From NCBI GenBank assembly GCA_963722575.1, contig CAVRNR010000022.1:1550001-1614000 (forward strand): a stretch of DNA of 64,000 bases, given 5' to 3'. The DNA is from Fen-178 sp963722575 (lineage in GTDB: Bacteria; Acidobacteriota; Terriglobia; Bryobacterales; Bryobacteraceae). The translations under genes and the position numbers were made by a program. This document shows, piece after piece, positions 18,555-26,549 of this stretch; position 1 is the first letter of the stretch, and each line of letters begins with the position of its first letter. Under the pieces are notes generated by a model. It did no database searches and was not told the origin of the DNA. It saw nothing but the letters and a program-made list of their open reading frames with translations.

Positions 18555-19037
18555 CTACGGCTTCTTCCTCAGGTCGTCCAGAAGCTGGTCCAGTTTCTCG
18601 GGTGTCACGAAGTGGTGGAAATCGTAGTTCACCTGGATGGCCGGCGCCCACGAGCACGCCCCTATGCATTCCACTTCTTCGATGGATATCTGCCCGTCAC
18701 CGGTGGTTTCTTTGTGCCCAATGCCGAGCTTCTGGCAGGCGTGTTCCCATAGCTTGTCGCCGTCGTGGAGCAGGCAACTGATATTGGTGCAGATCTGCAC
18801 GTGGTACTTTCCGAGCGGCTGGCGGTGCAGCATGGAGTAATACGAAAGCACCTCGTTCACTTGCAGCGCGGTCACGCCCAGGCGCTTGGCTACCTCCTCG
18901 ATCAACTCATCGGAGATGTGGCCCACCTCATCCTGCGCGTAGAGCAGCATGGGGACCATGGCCGCGCGCTGCCGCCCTTCGGGATAGCTCTGCAGAAGCT
19001 TTGCAAATCTGGCTTCGAGTTGTGGAGAAAAGGTCAT
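18555..19037 (-). CDS. nuoE: NADH-quinone oxidoreductase subunit E (2Fe-2S)
   Basis: 160 residues of the NuoE/24-kDa thioredoxin-like ferredoxin family. The four ligands of cluster N1a are in VQICTNISCLLHDG and EVECIGACSWAP. The N-terminal helical part (YPEGRQRAAMVPMLLYAQDE) is standard. Its ATG shares one base with the nuoD stop (TGATG), so the two are translationally coupled. Confidence 0.96.
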   Translation of the reverse strand: MTFSPQLEARFAKLLQSYPEGRQRAAMVPMLLYAQDEVGHISDELIEEVAKRLGVTALQVNEVLSYYSMLHRQPLGKYHVQICTNISCLLHDGDKLWEHACQKLGIGHKETTGDGQISIEEVECIGACSWAPAIQVNYDFHHFVTPEKLDQLLDDLRKKP

Positions 19038-20236
19038 CAGCGGTCTGTGTCACCCAGTACAAAATCCATGCTGCCTATAGCTGCAATCACGTTCGCGATC
19101 AGAGTGCCTTCCACCATTTTAGGCACGGCTTGCAGGTTGCCAAAACTGGGCGTCCGCATGTGCACCCGGTAGGGCTTGGCCCCGCCGTCGCTCACCACGT
19201 AGAAGCCCAGCTCCCCGCGCGGCGATTCAATTACCTGGTAGACTTCTCCCTCCGGCACCCGGAAGCCCTCGGTCACGATCTTGAAGTGGTAAATGAGAGC
19301 CTCCATCTGGGTCTTCATCTTTTCACGGTCGGGCAGCACCACGTGCGGGTCGTCGGCCTTCCACGGCCCCGCGGGCATGCCGTCCATGGCCTGCCGGACG
19401 ATGCGCACGCTCTGCCGCATCTCTTCCATGCGCACCTGGTAGCGGGCGTAAACGTCGCTCTCGGTGCGGGTGGGCACTTCGAAATCGAACTTCTCGTAGC
19501 TCGAGTAGGGCTCGTCCTTGCGCGCGTCGGTCTTCAAGCCCGCGGCCCGCAGCATGGGCCCGGTGACGCCCAGATCCAGCATGTCCTCGAGCGTCATGAC
19601 GCCTATCCCGCGGGTCCGCCCGATCCAGATGCGGTTGGAGGTCAGCAGGTCTTCATACTCGTCGATGCGGCTGGGGAAGACGTCGATGAACTTCTTCACC
19701 CGCTCGTGCCAGCCGCGCGGCGGCTCGAGCGCCAGCCCGCCAATGCGGAAATAGCTGGTCATCATCCGCTGCCCGGAGAACATCTCGAAGATGCGCAGAA
19801 TATCTTCGCGCTCGCGGAAACAGTAGAGGAACACGCTCATGGCGCCGATATCCAGCGCGTGCGTTCCCAGCCACACCAGGTGGCTGTTCAGCCGCGTGAG
19901 CTCGGTGAGCATCACGCGCATCCACTGCGCCTGTGGCGGAATCTCGAGCCCCAGCAACTTCTCCACCGCCAGACAGTACCCCAGGTTCATGGAGAGCGGC
20001 GCCAGGTAGTCCACGCGATCCGTCAGCGTGACCGCCTGCTGGTAGGTCTTGACCTCGAACTCTTTCTCGATGCCGGTGTGCAGGTAGCCGATATCCAACG
20101 CGCTGTCGACGATGTTCTCGCCGTCCAGATCCAACACCAGGCGCAGCACGCCGTGCGTGGAGGGGTGCTGCGGCCCCATGTTCAGGACCATGCGGCGGGG
20201 GCCGAATTGGGGTGGCGGCGTTTCCGGCGCGCTCAT
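19037..20236 (-). CDS. nuoD: NADH-quinone oxidoreductase subunit D (49-kDa homologue)
   Basis: 399 residues. The NuoD core is obvious: MVLNMGPQHPSTHGVLRLVL, where the His after QHPSTHG lines the quinone site, then GYLHTGIEKEFE and the C-terminal VLGDTDR. Together with NuoB (absent from this operon) and NuoH it forms the ubiquinone/menaquinone reduction chamber. It lies 3 bp downstream of nuoC. Confidence 0.97.
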   Translation of the reverse strand: MSAPETPPPQFGPRRMVLNMGPQHPSTHGVLRLVLDLDGENIVDSALDIGYLHTGIEKEFEVKTYQQAVTLTDRVDYLAPLSMNLGYCLAVEKLLGLEIPPQAQWMRVMLTELTRLNSHLVWLGTHALDIGAMSVFLYCFREREDILRIFEMFSGQRMMTSYFRIGGLALEPPRGWHERVKKFIDVFPSRIDEYEDLLTSNRIWIGRTRGIGVMTLEDMLDLGVTGPMLRAAGLKTDARKDEPYSSYEKFDFEVPTRTESDVYARYQVRMEEMRQSVRIVRQAMDGMPAGPWKADDPHVVLPDREKMKTQMEALIYHFKIVTEGFRVPEGEVYQVIESPRGELGFYVVSDGGAKPYRVHMRTPSFGNLQAVPKMVEGTLIANVIAAIGSMDFVLGDTDR

Positions 20237-20239
20237 GGC

Positions 20240-20713
20240 TTAAACCCTCGTCCCGGTGACCGGGTAGTCTTTACGCAGCGGGTGGCCTTGCCAATCGTCG
20301 GGCAACAGGATGCGCCGCAAATCGGGATGGTTCACGAACTGGATCCCGAACAGGTCGAATACCTCGCGCTCGTACCAGTTCGCCGAGCGCCACACCGAGA
20401 CGACCGATTCGATGACCGGGTCTTCGCCCCGCACACGGCATTTCAGACGCAGCCGTTGGCAAGGCTCGACGGAGTGCAGGTGGTACACCACTTCGAACCG
20501 CGGTTCCGCCGGATAGCGGTCCACCGCCGTCACGGTGCTGAGACGAACGAACTTCCGATCGTACTTGAGGAATCCGCAGACACTCACGATCTTGGCCGGA
20601 GGCGTTTCGAGCGTCAGTTCCTTCCGGTCGTAGGAGCCGGCGATCACCGCGCCGGCGTCAAACGCCTCCACGGCCGCGGCCACGGGATGCTCTCGCAAAT
20701 TGTCGGGTAGCAT
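20240..20713 (-). CDS. nuoC: NADH-quinone oxidoreductase subunit C (30-kDa homologue)
   Basis: 157 residues. The conserved motif ANWYEREVFDLFGIQFVNHPDLRRILLPDDW identifies NuoC/30-kDa subunits, which brace NuoD and NuoB. NuoC and NuoD are separate genes here, not fused as in E. coli. The start lies only 9 bp after nuoA, where nuoB normally sits. Confidence 0.96.
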   Translation of the reverse strand: MLPDNLREHPVAAAVEAFDAGAVIAGSYDRKELTLETPPAKIVSVCGFLKYDRKFVRLSTVTAVDRYPAEPRFEVVYHLHSVEPCQRLRLKCRVRGEDPVIESVVSVWRSANWYEREVFDLFGIQFVNHPDLRRILLPDDWQGHPLRKDYPVTGTRV

Positions 20714-20722
20714 TTCGAATGG

Positions 20723-21118
20723 TTACAGCTTCCGCCGGGAGCGGTCCGGCTCGGCCCAATCCAGCGCACCCTTTTTCCAAATGTAGAAAAACCCGGAAAG
20801 AGTCATGATTACGAACACGAGCATCTCGACGAACGCGAACATCCTCAGCTCGCGATAAACCACGACCCAGGGATACAGGAAGATTGCTTCGATATCGAAT
20901 AGAATGAACAGCATCGCCACCAGGTAGAATTTTACGCTGAAGCGGTGCCGCGCGTCGCCCGTCGGTGTGATGCCCGATTCGTATGGCGTGTCCTTGATCT
21001 TGTTGCGTACGCGCTTTCCCAGCGCGTACGAGGCAGTCAGCAACCCCGCCGCCAGAGCCATCGCCACCAGGGCCTGCATCAGGACCGGGAGATACAAATC
21101 CGTGTACGACGTGGGCAT
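20723..21118 (-). CDS. nuoA: NADH-quinone oxidoreductase subunit A
   Basis: 131 residues with three membrane helices. The family motifs PYESGITPTGDARHRFSVKFYLVAMLFILFDIEAIFLYPW and GALDWAEPDRS are present, including the FDxE acidic pair in the second helix. It is the first gene of the operon. The ATG (21116-21118) lies only 8 nt beyond the -10 hexamer of a very good promoter, so the mRNA probably starts at or within a base or two of the start codon and lacks a Shine-Dalgarno site. Confidence 0.96.
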   Translation of the reverse strand: MPTSYTDLYLPVLMQALVAMALAAGLLTASYALGKRVRNKIKDTPYESGITPTGDARHRFSVKFYLVAMLFILFDIEAIFLYPWVVVYRELRMFAFVEMLVFVIMTLSGFFYIWKKGALDWAEPDRSRRKL

Positions 21119-21126
21119 CAGATTTG

Positions 21127-21156
21127 ACTATAATTGGTGAAAAAGAGGGGTGTCAA
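21127..21156 (-). promoter_or_regulatory. nuo operon promoter (sigma-70 type)
   Basis: On the minus strand TTGACA (21151-21156) is followed after 18 bp by TATAGT (21127-21132). This is a perfect -35 and a five-of-six -10. The expected start of transcription is at about 21119-21121, that is, at the nuoA ATG. Confidence 0.82.
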
Positions 21157-21222
21157 CCAAGCACGCCCATCGACGTCGTAGTGAATGGCCAGTCCTAATC
21201 CGCCCCGTCAAGCAGCCCCTCT

Positions 21223-21250
21223 GAGCCGGAGCGGTTCTCCGCTCCGGCTC
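21223..21250. other. Strong hairpin between nuoA promoter and the STAS gene
   Basis: GAGCCGGAGCGG (21223-21234), loop TTCT, CCGCTCCGGCTC (21239-21250) gives a perfect 12-bp stem. There is no T-run on either side, so a classical terminator is not supported. It lies downstream of the STAS gene stop and upstream of the nuo promoter, where it may end or insulate the STAS transcript. Confidence 0.6.
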
Positions 21251-21337
21251 GCAGCTTGAGATTATACGGTGCGTCTGCGGCGGGCAGGGGCCGGGCAACT
21301 TGTCCGTGCGAAGCCGGATGCCCAGCCCCTACTGCGC

Positions 21338-21682
21338 CTACACGAAGGCCCGGATGGCCGACACTTCGCTATCATGCACGTCGAACACCGTGTAGAGCTT
21401 CGTGATTTGCAGCAGGTCCTTCACCCGCTTGGTGAGGTTGAGCAGCTTCAACTGCCCGCCCCCGTTGGTCACCGTGGTGAAGGCCGACACCAACTCGCCG
21501 ATTCCCGAGCTGTCGATGTAAGATACCTCTCCCAGGTTGAGCAGGATCTTCTTCTGGCCCTTGCCTACCATTTCGCGCAAGCTGTCGCGCAGGGCGCTCG
21601 AGCCCTCACCCAGGGTGATCCGCCCCGCCACATCCACTACGCTTACGTCGCCGATTTGCCGAGTAGTCAACTTTACGCTCAC
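21338..21682 (-). CDS. STAS-domain anti-sigma factor antagonist
   Basis: 114 residues starting at a GTG preceded by GGAGGA 8 nt upstream. The whole protein is one STAS domain of the SpoIIAA/RsbV family. The phosphorylatable serine lies in LGEVSYIDSSGIGELVSAF. Proteins of this family are phosphorylated by an RsbW-type kinase and, when unphosphorylated, bind it and release its sigma factor. The likely kinase gene is 32 bp upstream on the same strand (21715-22155), so the two form a partner-switching pair. No cognate sigma factor is adjacent; the ECF gene at 22936 is on the other strand and of a class not usually controlled this way. Confidence 0.9.
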   Translation of the reverse strand: MSVKLTTRQIGDVSVVDVAGRITLGEGSSALRDSLREMVGKGQKKILLNLGEVSYIDSSGIGELVSAFTTVTNGGGQLKLLNLTKRVKDLLQITKLYTVFDVHDSEVSAIRAFV

Positions 21683-21714
21683 TGAATATTCCTCCAGGCT
21701 GAAAGCTTTCGATT

Positions 21715-22155
21715 CTACTGAGATGCCATGTACTTGACCAAAGTTACCTCGGTGCCCACGGGCTCCAGGCGCCGGATTTGAAACTCATCCATAAACGAGC
21801 GGATGAGAAAAATGCCGCGTCCCGAAGCGCGCATCAGGTTCTCCTGCGACCGCGGGTCGGGGAGGTGCGAAAAATCGAACCCGTCGCCCTCGTCCGCGAT
21901 TCGCACCGTGAACCGCTCCGTGTCGCTCGCCACCGAGAACCGCACCTTCTTGTTCGCGTTATACCGGTTGCCGTGTACCACCGCGTTCACCATCGATTCC
22001 CGCACGGCCATTCCGATCTTCATCGCGTCGTCTTCGTCGAAACCCGCCCGTTGAGCCAGGCCCACCGCCAGCTCCTCGGCGCGATCCACGCTCCCCAATG
22101 TGGAATCCAGAAACCGTTCTACAGTCTCCGGTATCTGGCGCGCGTCTTCCCGCAT
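21715..22155 (-). CDS. RsbW/SpoIIAB-like anti-sigma factor serine kinase
   Basis: 146 residues from the ATG at 22153-22155 (MREDARQIPETVERF). The open frame reaches 22443 but the extra part reads through the promoter region. GHKL/HATPase_c motifs are complete: N-box VRESMVNAVVHGNRYN, G1 box DEGDGFDFSHLPDP and G2 box GRGIFLIRSFMDEF. It should bind ATP, phosphorylate the STAS protein encoded just downstream and sequester a target regulator. The target is unknown. Confidence 0.88.
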   Translation of the reverse strand: MREDARQIPETVERFLDSTLGSVDRAEELAVGLAQRAGFDEDDAMKIGMAVRESMVNAVVHGNRYNANKKVRFSVASDTERFTVRIADEGDGFDFSHLPDPRSQENLMRASGRGIFLIRSFMDEFQIRRLEPVGTEVTLVKYMASQ

Positions 22156-22479
22156 ACACAGAACGGCCAGAATGCGTGGCCAAAGCGAATCGTCAGAATA
22201 AATTACCGGCGTTGCAAAAGTCAAGAAGCATCCCGCCCGCATTCCCCTCGCTGAACTTCGCTCCCCCCGATTGTAATCCCTTGCAGCGCGGCTGGGTGGA
22301 AAGCCTGCGCCGACCGAATGAATCCATGCGTACTGGTTGCTGGTAGCGCCGGGCCCAGAGGGCACCCCCTTGTCGCCGGTGTTTCTTCCCAGTCCAGACA
22401 ACCCCGCCGGCGGCAAAGACCGCCGGCGCCACTTTGTTACCATTGCCGCGGAATTGCATCTTCAGGTGTGGAAACCCTT
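22156..22479. other. Divergent intergenic region between the anti-sigma kinase and osmC-like gene
   Basis: These 324 bp hold a candidate minus-strand promoter (22197-22224), a 9-bp-stem hairpin CGCCGGCGG-CAAAGA-CCGCCGGCG at 22405-22428, and a -10-like TACCAT at 22438-22443 on the plus strand ahead of the OsmC-like gene. I see no protein-coding signal. Confidence 0.55.
22197..22224 (-). promoter_or_regulatory. Candidate promoter for the anti-sigma kinase/STAS pair
   Basis: On the minus strand TTGACT (22219-22224), a 16-bp spacer and TTTATT (22197-22202), about 40 nt upstream of the kinase ATG. The -35 is good and the -10 is only four of six. Confidence 0.5.
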
Positions 22480-22890
22480 ATGGAAGTCTGCATTCGGCAT
22501 CTCGGTGACGCCCGGTTCGAAGCCAGCGCGCGCGGTCATCGCGTGGTGTGCGACCAGCCGCCCGATAACGGCGGATCGGACAGCGGCATGACGCCGCCGG
22601 AGTATCTGCTCGTCTCGCCGGGGACCTGCGTGGGGTTCTACGCCGCGCAGTATCTGAAGACCAGATCTCTGCCGGCTTACGGTCTGGAAGTCAAGGTGAC
22701 CGCGGAGAAAGCCGCGCACCCGGCGCGGCTGGCGCGCTTTCGGATTGAGGTGACCGTGCCGGCCCTGGATCCTCGCCACGAAGAAGGCATCGTGCGGGCG
22801 GTAAAGGCGTGCCTGATCCACCACACCCTCCTGAATGCGCCCGAGATCGAAACCGTGGTGAATGGCGCCGCGGAAGCCCACGCCGGCTGA
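22480..22890 (+). CDS. OsmC/Ohr-family protein
   Basis: 136 residues from the ATG at 22480. The OsmC fold is supported by GMTPPEYLLVSPGTCVGFYAAQYL and the later VKACLIHHTLLNAPEI, which supply the two conserved cysteines of thiol-dependent hydroperoxide reductases in this family. It probably reduces organic hydroperoxides in the cytoplasm. It is followed 45 bp later by an ECF sigma factor; a functional link is possible but not shown. Confidence 0.85.
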   Translation: MEVCIRHLGDARFEASARGHRVVCDQPPDNGGSDSGMTPPEYLLVSPGTCVGFYAAQYLKTRSLPAYGLEVKVTAEKAAHPARLARFRIEVTVPALDPRHEEGIVRAVKACLIHHTLLNAPEIETVVNGAAEAHAG

Positions 22891-22935
22891 GGGCTGCCGC
22901 GCGGGCTGCGCCCCAAGGCACGTTACAATCGGGGG

Positions 22936-23604
22936 GTGGACCAGCAAGACGAGACCGAACTTGCGCGCGCGCTCGTGGCCGGCGAGCCGGAAGCCTTCGA
23001 GAGATTCGTCGGCCATTTCCGATCCAAGGTGTTCCACTACAGTTGGCTCATGTGCGGCCGGCCGGAGGACGCGGAAGAGGTCGCGCAGGAAACGCTGCTC
23101 AAGGTCTTCGAGAATCTCGGCCAGCTTCGGGAGCCGGAGCGCGTGCGATCCTGGGTTTTCCGCATCGCCAAGAACGCCTGCCTCATGCAGCGCCGCAAGA
23201 GCGTTTTTGCGCCGGCCCACGAGCTTTCCCTCGACGAACTTGCGCCCGTTGAAGAGCTGGCCGATGGCGCGCGCCCGCCGGACCTCGACCTTCTGCGCTC
23301 CGAGTTGCACAATGTCCTCGATCGCGTCATCGCGGATCTCCCGCCCGCTTACCGCGCCGTGGTGTTGCTGCGCGACATCGAAGAACTCTCCACGGAAGAG
23401 ACCGCCCAGATCCTGGATCTGACCACCGATGTCGTAAAAACCCGGCTCCACCGCGGCCGGCTGGCCATGCGGCGGACGCTCGACTGCTATCTCCACAACC
23501 ATTGCCTGGAAGACCAGCCCAGCCCCAATCCGGCCGCTTTGAGCCGGGAAGAGCGCGCGGAGATGTATTCCATGTGGCGGAACCAGGCCCCGGCGCACCT
23601 CTAA
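22936..23604 (+). CDS. ECF-type RNA polymerase sigma factor
   Basis: 222 residues from a GTG at 22936. Region 2 is visible as ERFVGHFRSKVFHYSW...DAEEVAQETLLKVFENL and region 4 as LPPAYRAVVLLRDIEELSTEETAQILDLT with the helix-turn-helix VVKTRLHRGRLAMRR. A C-terminal tail of about 35 residues follows region 4. A -10-like TACAAT (22924-22929) ends 6 nt before the GTG, suggesting leaderless expression. No adjacent membrane anti-sigma gene is seen. Confidence 0.93.
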   Translation: MDQQDETELARALVAGEPEAFERFVGHFRSKVFHYSWLMCGRPEDAEEVAQETLLKVFENLGQLREPERVRSWVFRIAKNACLMQRRKSVFAPAHELSLDELAPVEELADGARPPDLDLLRSELHNVLDRVIADLPPAYRAVVLLRDIEELSTEETAQILDLTTDVVKTRLHRGRLAMRRTLDCYLHNHCLEDQPSPNPAALSREERAEMYSMWRNQAPAHL

Positions 23605-23610
23605 GGCGGG

Positions 23611-24267
23611 TTACAAGGGCAACTGTCTCAACAGGCTGGGGAACAACGCCTGGACAAACCGGACTCCCAGGGCCGTGGCGGCGCCAATGTCGTTGTCATG
23701 GACCGGCACCACGATCTTCACCAGGGAAGTATCGCTGCGGCGGTAGCGAATGGAATCCACCACCAGCCAGAACTTCGCCCAATACTCGCTGGCGATGATG
23801 CGGTGGTGGGTCTGGTACCAGTACAAGACCACGCTCTTCTGGTCTCCGTTCTCCACCACATAGCGGTTCGTCACAATGGGCGCGTTCCAGCCGGGAACGT
23901 CGATGGTCTGCCTCCCGGTTTCCACCGGCTCCCATCCCGAACCAGGCAGGCAGTTCTTTGGAGAGTGCGGCGCCTGGCCATACCGCTGCGTCTTGAAGTA
24001 TGCAATAAACAGGAAGGCGTAGTCGGTTTGGGAGGAATTGACGTACACCCGGTTCAGTGTGTCGTCGGCTTTCAAAACGTCCTGGACTTCCTTCTCGATC
24101 GGCACATCCCGCGCCATTGTCCATCCGCCGAACGCGGACGGAAAAAGACTCAGCGGCGAGACCAGAGGCGCCCGCTCGGCGCGCGAGGCGATGGCGTAAA
24201 ATGCGACGCCCTGAAGCAGCAGTACCGCCGTCAAGACCCGCGCAAATCGGTTCCCCGGAAAACTCAT
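23611..24267 (-). CDS. EpsI family exosortase-associated protein
   Basis: 218 residues with one N-terminal membrane anchor (RVLTAVLLLQGVAFYAIAS) and the rest outside the cytoplasm. HSPKNCLPGSGWEPVETG is the hallmark of the EpsI family (DUF3485), originally described in methanolan polysaccharide synthesis and regularly paired with exosortases. It overlaps the exosortase gene by 4 bp (ATGA), so the two act together, probably in export or anchoring of PEP-CTERM proteins and polysaccharide. Confidence 0.92.
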   Translation of the reverse strand: MSFPGNRFARVLTAVLLLQGVAFYAIASRAERAPLVSPLSLFPSAFGGWTMARDVPIEKEVQDVLKADDTLNRVYVNSSQTDYAFLFIAYFKTQRYGQAPHSPKNCLPGSGWEPVETGRQTIDVPGWNAPIVTNRYVVENGDQKSVVLYWYQTHHRIIASEYWAKFWLVVDSIRYRRSDTSLVKIVVPVHDNDIGAATALGVRFVQALFPSLLRQLPL

Positions 24268-25133
24268 GACTTTCTTCTGGCCTCCAGGTAATTGGAACCG
24301 CGCGCGATCAATTGGTGGAAGAGAATCAGAATCCCCAACGCCACCATGAAAATGACCCAGCCTTCAGCTTCGTGGAAAAACCCTTCGGCCGCGTCCGGTT
24401 TCACCTGGGTCAGTATCCCGGTTATGGTGACGCGGCTGCTGTTCGCCACAATGGCAATCGGGACGGTGGAGAAAAACAGCACCACGCGAATCCAGGTCTT
24501 CTTCTCGAAGAAGTATCCGTAAACCAGCGATAGGAAGGTCAGCGAAAGCAGCGACCGGATACCGCTGCACGCTTCCACCACCGAGAGCCGCTGGTTGGGC
24601 AGCTCCAGGATGTTGCCTTCGCGCAGGACCGGGACGGAAAGCAACGTGAGCGCGCCATCCGCCAGGCGGCTGGCGAGAAGCTGCAGCGGAAACGTGATTT
24701 GGTTGTAGATCACGGCGTCAATCGGTACCATGAAGAACAACAAAAATAGCGGGAACGCCAGCTTCTTGAGAATCAAGTCGCCGCCCAGCAGCCAGACGAC
24801 GCCAATCAGCATAATCACGAAAGACGTGCGCGCCAGGAACAACTCCGCGCCCAGGGTGCCGATCATCAGTTGGACCCCGGCAAATACGACAACGACCAAT
24901 CCCCGCCAGTTCGGTTGGGGCTTGATGGCCAGCAATTCGTCCCGCTTCTGCCACACGATATACCCGGCGATGACGGGGACGAAGAAACCGTGGCCCATGT
25001 CCGGATCCGACACCCATTGTTTGACCAGGGACCTCAAAACCGGCGCGTAGCACGCCATCGCCAGCAGGCCAAACCAGGCAATCTGCCCCCACGGCAATTG
25101 AGGCTTCCGCACGGTTTCTGGAGCCGCAGTCAT
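24264..25133 (-). CDS. Exosortase (PEP-CTERM protein-processing membrane transpeptidase)
   Basis: 289 residues with about eight membrane helices. The catalytic triad is visible: Cys in LSVVEACSGIRSLLSL, Arg in IVANSSRVTITG and His in EGFFHEAEGW. Upstream, WVSDPDMGHGFFVPVIAGYIV is the conserved first-loop motif. Exosortases cut C-terminal PEP-CTERM sorting signals at the membrane. A TATCAT -10-like box lies about 25 nt before the ATG. No PEP-CTERM substrate is encoded in this window. Confidence 0.94.
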   Translation of the reverse strand: MTAAPETVRKPQLPWGQIAWFGLLAMACYAPVLRSLVKQWVSDPDMGHGFFVPVIAGYIVWQKRDELLAIKPQPNWRGLVVVVFAGVQLMIGTLGAELFLARTSFVIMLIGVVWLLGGDLILKKLAFPLFLLFFMVPIDAVIYNQITFPLQLLASRLADGALTLLSVPVLREGNILELPNQRLSVVEACSGIRSLLSLTFLSLVYGYFFEKKTWIRVVLFFSTVPIAIVANSSRVTITGILTQVKPDAAEGFFHEAEGWVIFMVALGILILFHQLIARGSNYLEARRKS

Positions 25134-25187
25134 AAGAACGTCACCCGATACATGATAGCAGCGCCGCGCGTGGCCGTGTCATTTCAC

Positions 25188-26073
25188 TTACGGGTCGCGA
25201 TTTTCTACCATGGCGCGGACGAGTTCAACCAGTTTCGCGATGGCCGTATCCGGCAGTTGGTGGTGCGTCGGGCTTTCGCATACGGCGGCGAGATCCAGGA
25301 CCCGCGCGAGCCGCCGCCAATCCCGCGGCAAGGCGCCGCCGGCATGCAAGTAGCCGGCCGAAAAATGCGGCTCGGCGAGAGGGTGCGCGGCGCGCTGGTA
25401 GCGCAGGAAGTTGCCAAGATCGCCCAGCGGAGAGCCGGAGACGGCGAACTCCCAATCGAGCACGGCCACAACGGACCACCGTCCGGCGAGGCATCGTACC
25501 AGCAGGTTGCGTCCGTTGAAGTCACCGTGGACCAGCCGCACTTCCTCATCCAGACGCACGAGTTCGGGCACCCACCGCCACACCAGGCCGCTGGCGCGAC
25601 GGCGCAGATCCGCCGGCATGCGCCGTTCGAGGTGGCTCGACGCGAGACACAGATGCACCGGAATAGGCCGCCTCCGCCGCCGCGCCCGCATCGCCGTTGC
25701 GTTCCAGGTCGCGGAGGCTGATACCTTCCACCTAGCGCGCCGGGGTAAACGGCGGCAGATCCTCCAGCCCGCACGGCTCCGCGTGAATGATCTCCGGCAC
25801 GGAAACCGAGCCGCCGGCCAGCCCAAGCAGGTCCAGTTCCTTCCGGCACAGCGAGGCATCGTGCTCGTAGATGCGCAGGACCACCGGCTCGGGTTGGCCG
25901 TCGAGGCGCAGCTTGAAGTTGGCATTGCGCAGACCATCTCCGAGCGGCTGCATTTCGACGGCGCGGCAGCGCGGGAATGCCGTCTGAACCATCCGGTCCA
26001 GGATTTCCGGGGCCAGCGTGCGACGCGGCTTCCACCGGGTCCATCGGGCTTCATGGGGAGCGCCGGGCAGCAT
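25188..26073 (-). pseudogene. Aminoglycoside-phosphotransferase-like kinase, broken by stop codon and frameshift
   Basis: The N-terminal lobe is read from about 26073 (LAPEILDRMVQTAFPRC, PVVLRIYEHDASLCRKEL) and stops at TAG 25732-25734 after PPFTPAR. The same frame continues plausibly (VEGISLRDLERNGDAG, AEAAY) to about 25665, where homology shifts to another frame (LCLASSHLERRMPADL). That second frame holds the catalytic HGDFNGRNLLV (Brenner motif) and the metal-site DWEF, ending at TAA 25188. One nonsense codon plus one frameshift make an active kinase unlikely. The family covers antibiotic, choline and homoserine kinases; substrate is unknown. Confidence 0.8.
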
Positions 26074-26173
26074 ACCACTCCATGATCGCAGGCCGCCGAG
26101 GCGCCGGTTGGCCCCAACCCCTCGCAGCAAAGTGGCTTTGCCGGGCCGCTCAGCCGCCTCTGCAATAGGGGCT

Positions 26174-26220
26174 GGCCATTTTCACTCGCACGGCTGGCGC
26201 ACTCCCGGCGGAAGAGGCCG
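26174..26220 (+). pseudogene. Duplicated scrap of the PIN-system antitoxin gene
   Basis: These 47 bp match 26444-26490, inside the antitoxin gene, with about five differences. They encode part of the AIFARTAGALSAEEAG stretch. No start or stop is associated. The piece lies next to a scrap of the rhodanese gene (26238-26288), in the same order as the intact genes downstream. Confidence 0.75.
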
Positions 26221-26237
26221 ACACTGCCGGCCATAGC

Positions 26238-26288
26238 CTATTCCTCCAGCGGCAGCCCCGATTCCTTCAGCGCCCGCCAGCCGCCATC
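26238..26288 (-). pseudogene. Duplicated 3' scrap of the rhodanese gene
   Basis: From the stop triplet at 26238-26240 the minus strand encodes the C-terminus ...GGWRALKESGLPLEE, nearly identical to the end of the rhodanese gene at 26929-26979. Over 26246-26287 versus 26937-26978 only two bases differ. With the antitoxin scrap it marks an old duplication from which the genes in between were lost. Confidence 0.78.
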
Positions 26289-26330
26289 AATTGCTTGCCT
26301 GGGCGATCATGCCGGTGTACCTTGAGAGTT

Positions 26331-26549
26331 GTGATCCCTCTCGATGACATCTTCGAGGACCTGAAGGCGCCGCCGCCATCCAGGCTGGAAGTGGCTGCCG
26401 ATTTTGTCCACCGCCCGAAGCGGATCAGCGAGGAAGAGCGCCAGGCCATTTTCGCTCGCACGGCCGGCGCACTGTCCGCGGAAGAGGCCGGCGAGTTGGA
26501 GCGGGTTATCGAAGAAGGCTGCGAGAAGATCGATGAACACGGCTGGTAG
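26331..26549 (+). CDS. Putative antitoxin of a PIN-domain toxin pair
   Basis: 72 residues from a GTG at 26331 (translated from VIPLDDIFEDLKAPPPSR). The sequence is small, charged and helical, and its end overlaps the PIN gene start by 17 bp, the usual arrangement of an antitoxin ahead of its toxin. I cannot place it in a named antitoxin family. A -10-like TACCTT (26318-26323) ends 7 nt before the GTG. Its partner carries two premature stop codons, so this may now be an orphan antitoxin. Confidence 0.6.
   Translation: MIPLDDIFEDLKAPPPSRLEVAADFVHRPKRISEEERQAIFARTAGALSAEEAGELERVIEEGCEKIDEHGW

Noticed and set aside
20713..20723. nuoB hidden in another frame between nuoA and nuoC
   Set aside because: There are only 9 bp between the genes, and no NuoB-like cysteine motif was found in any frame of the operon.
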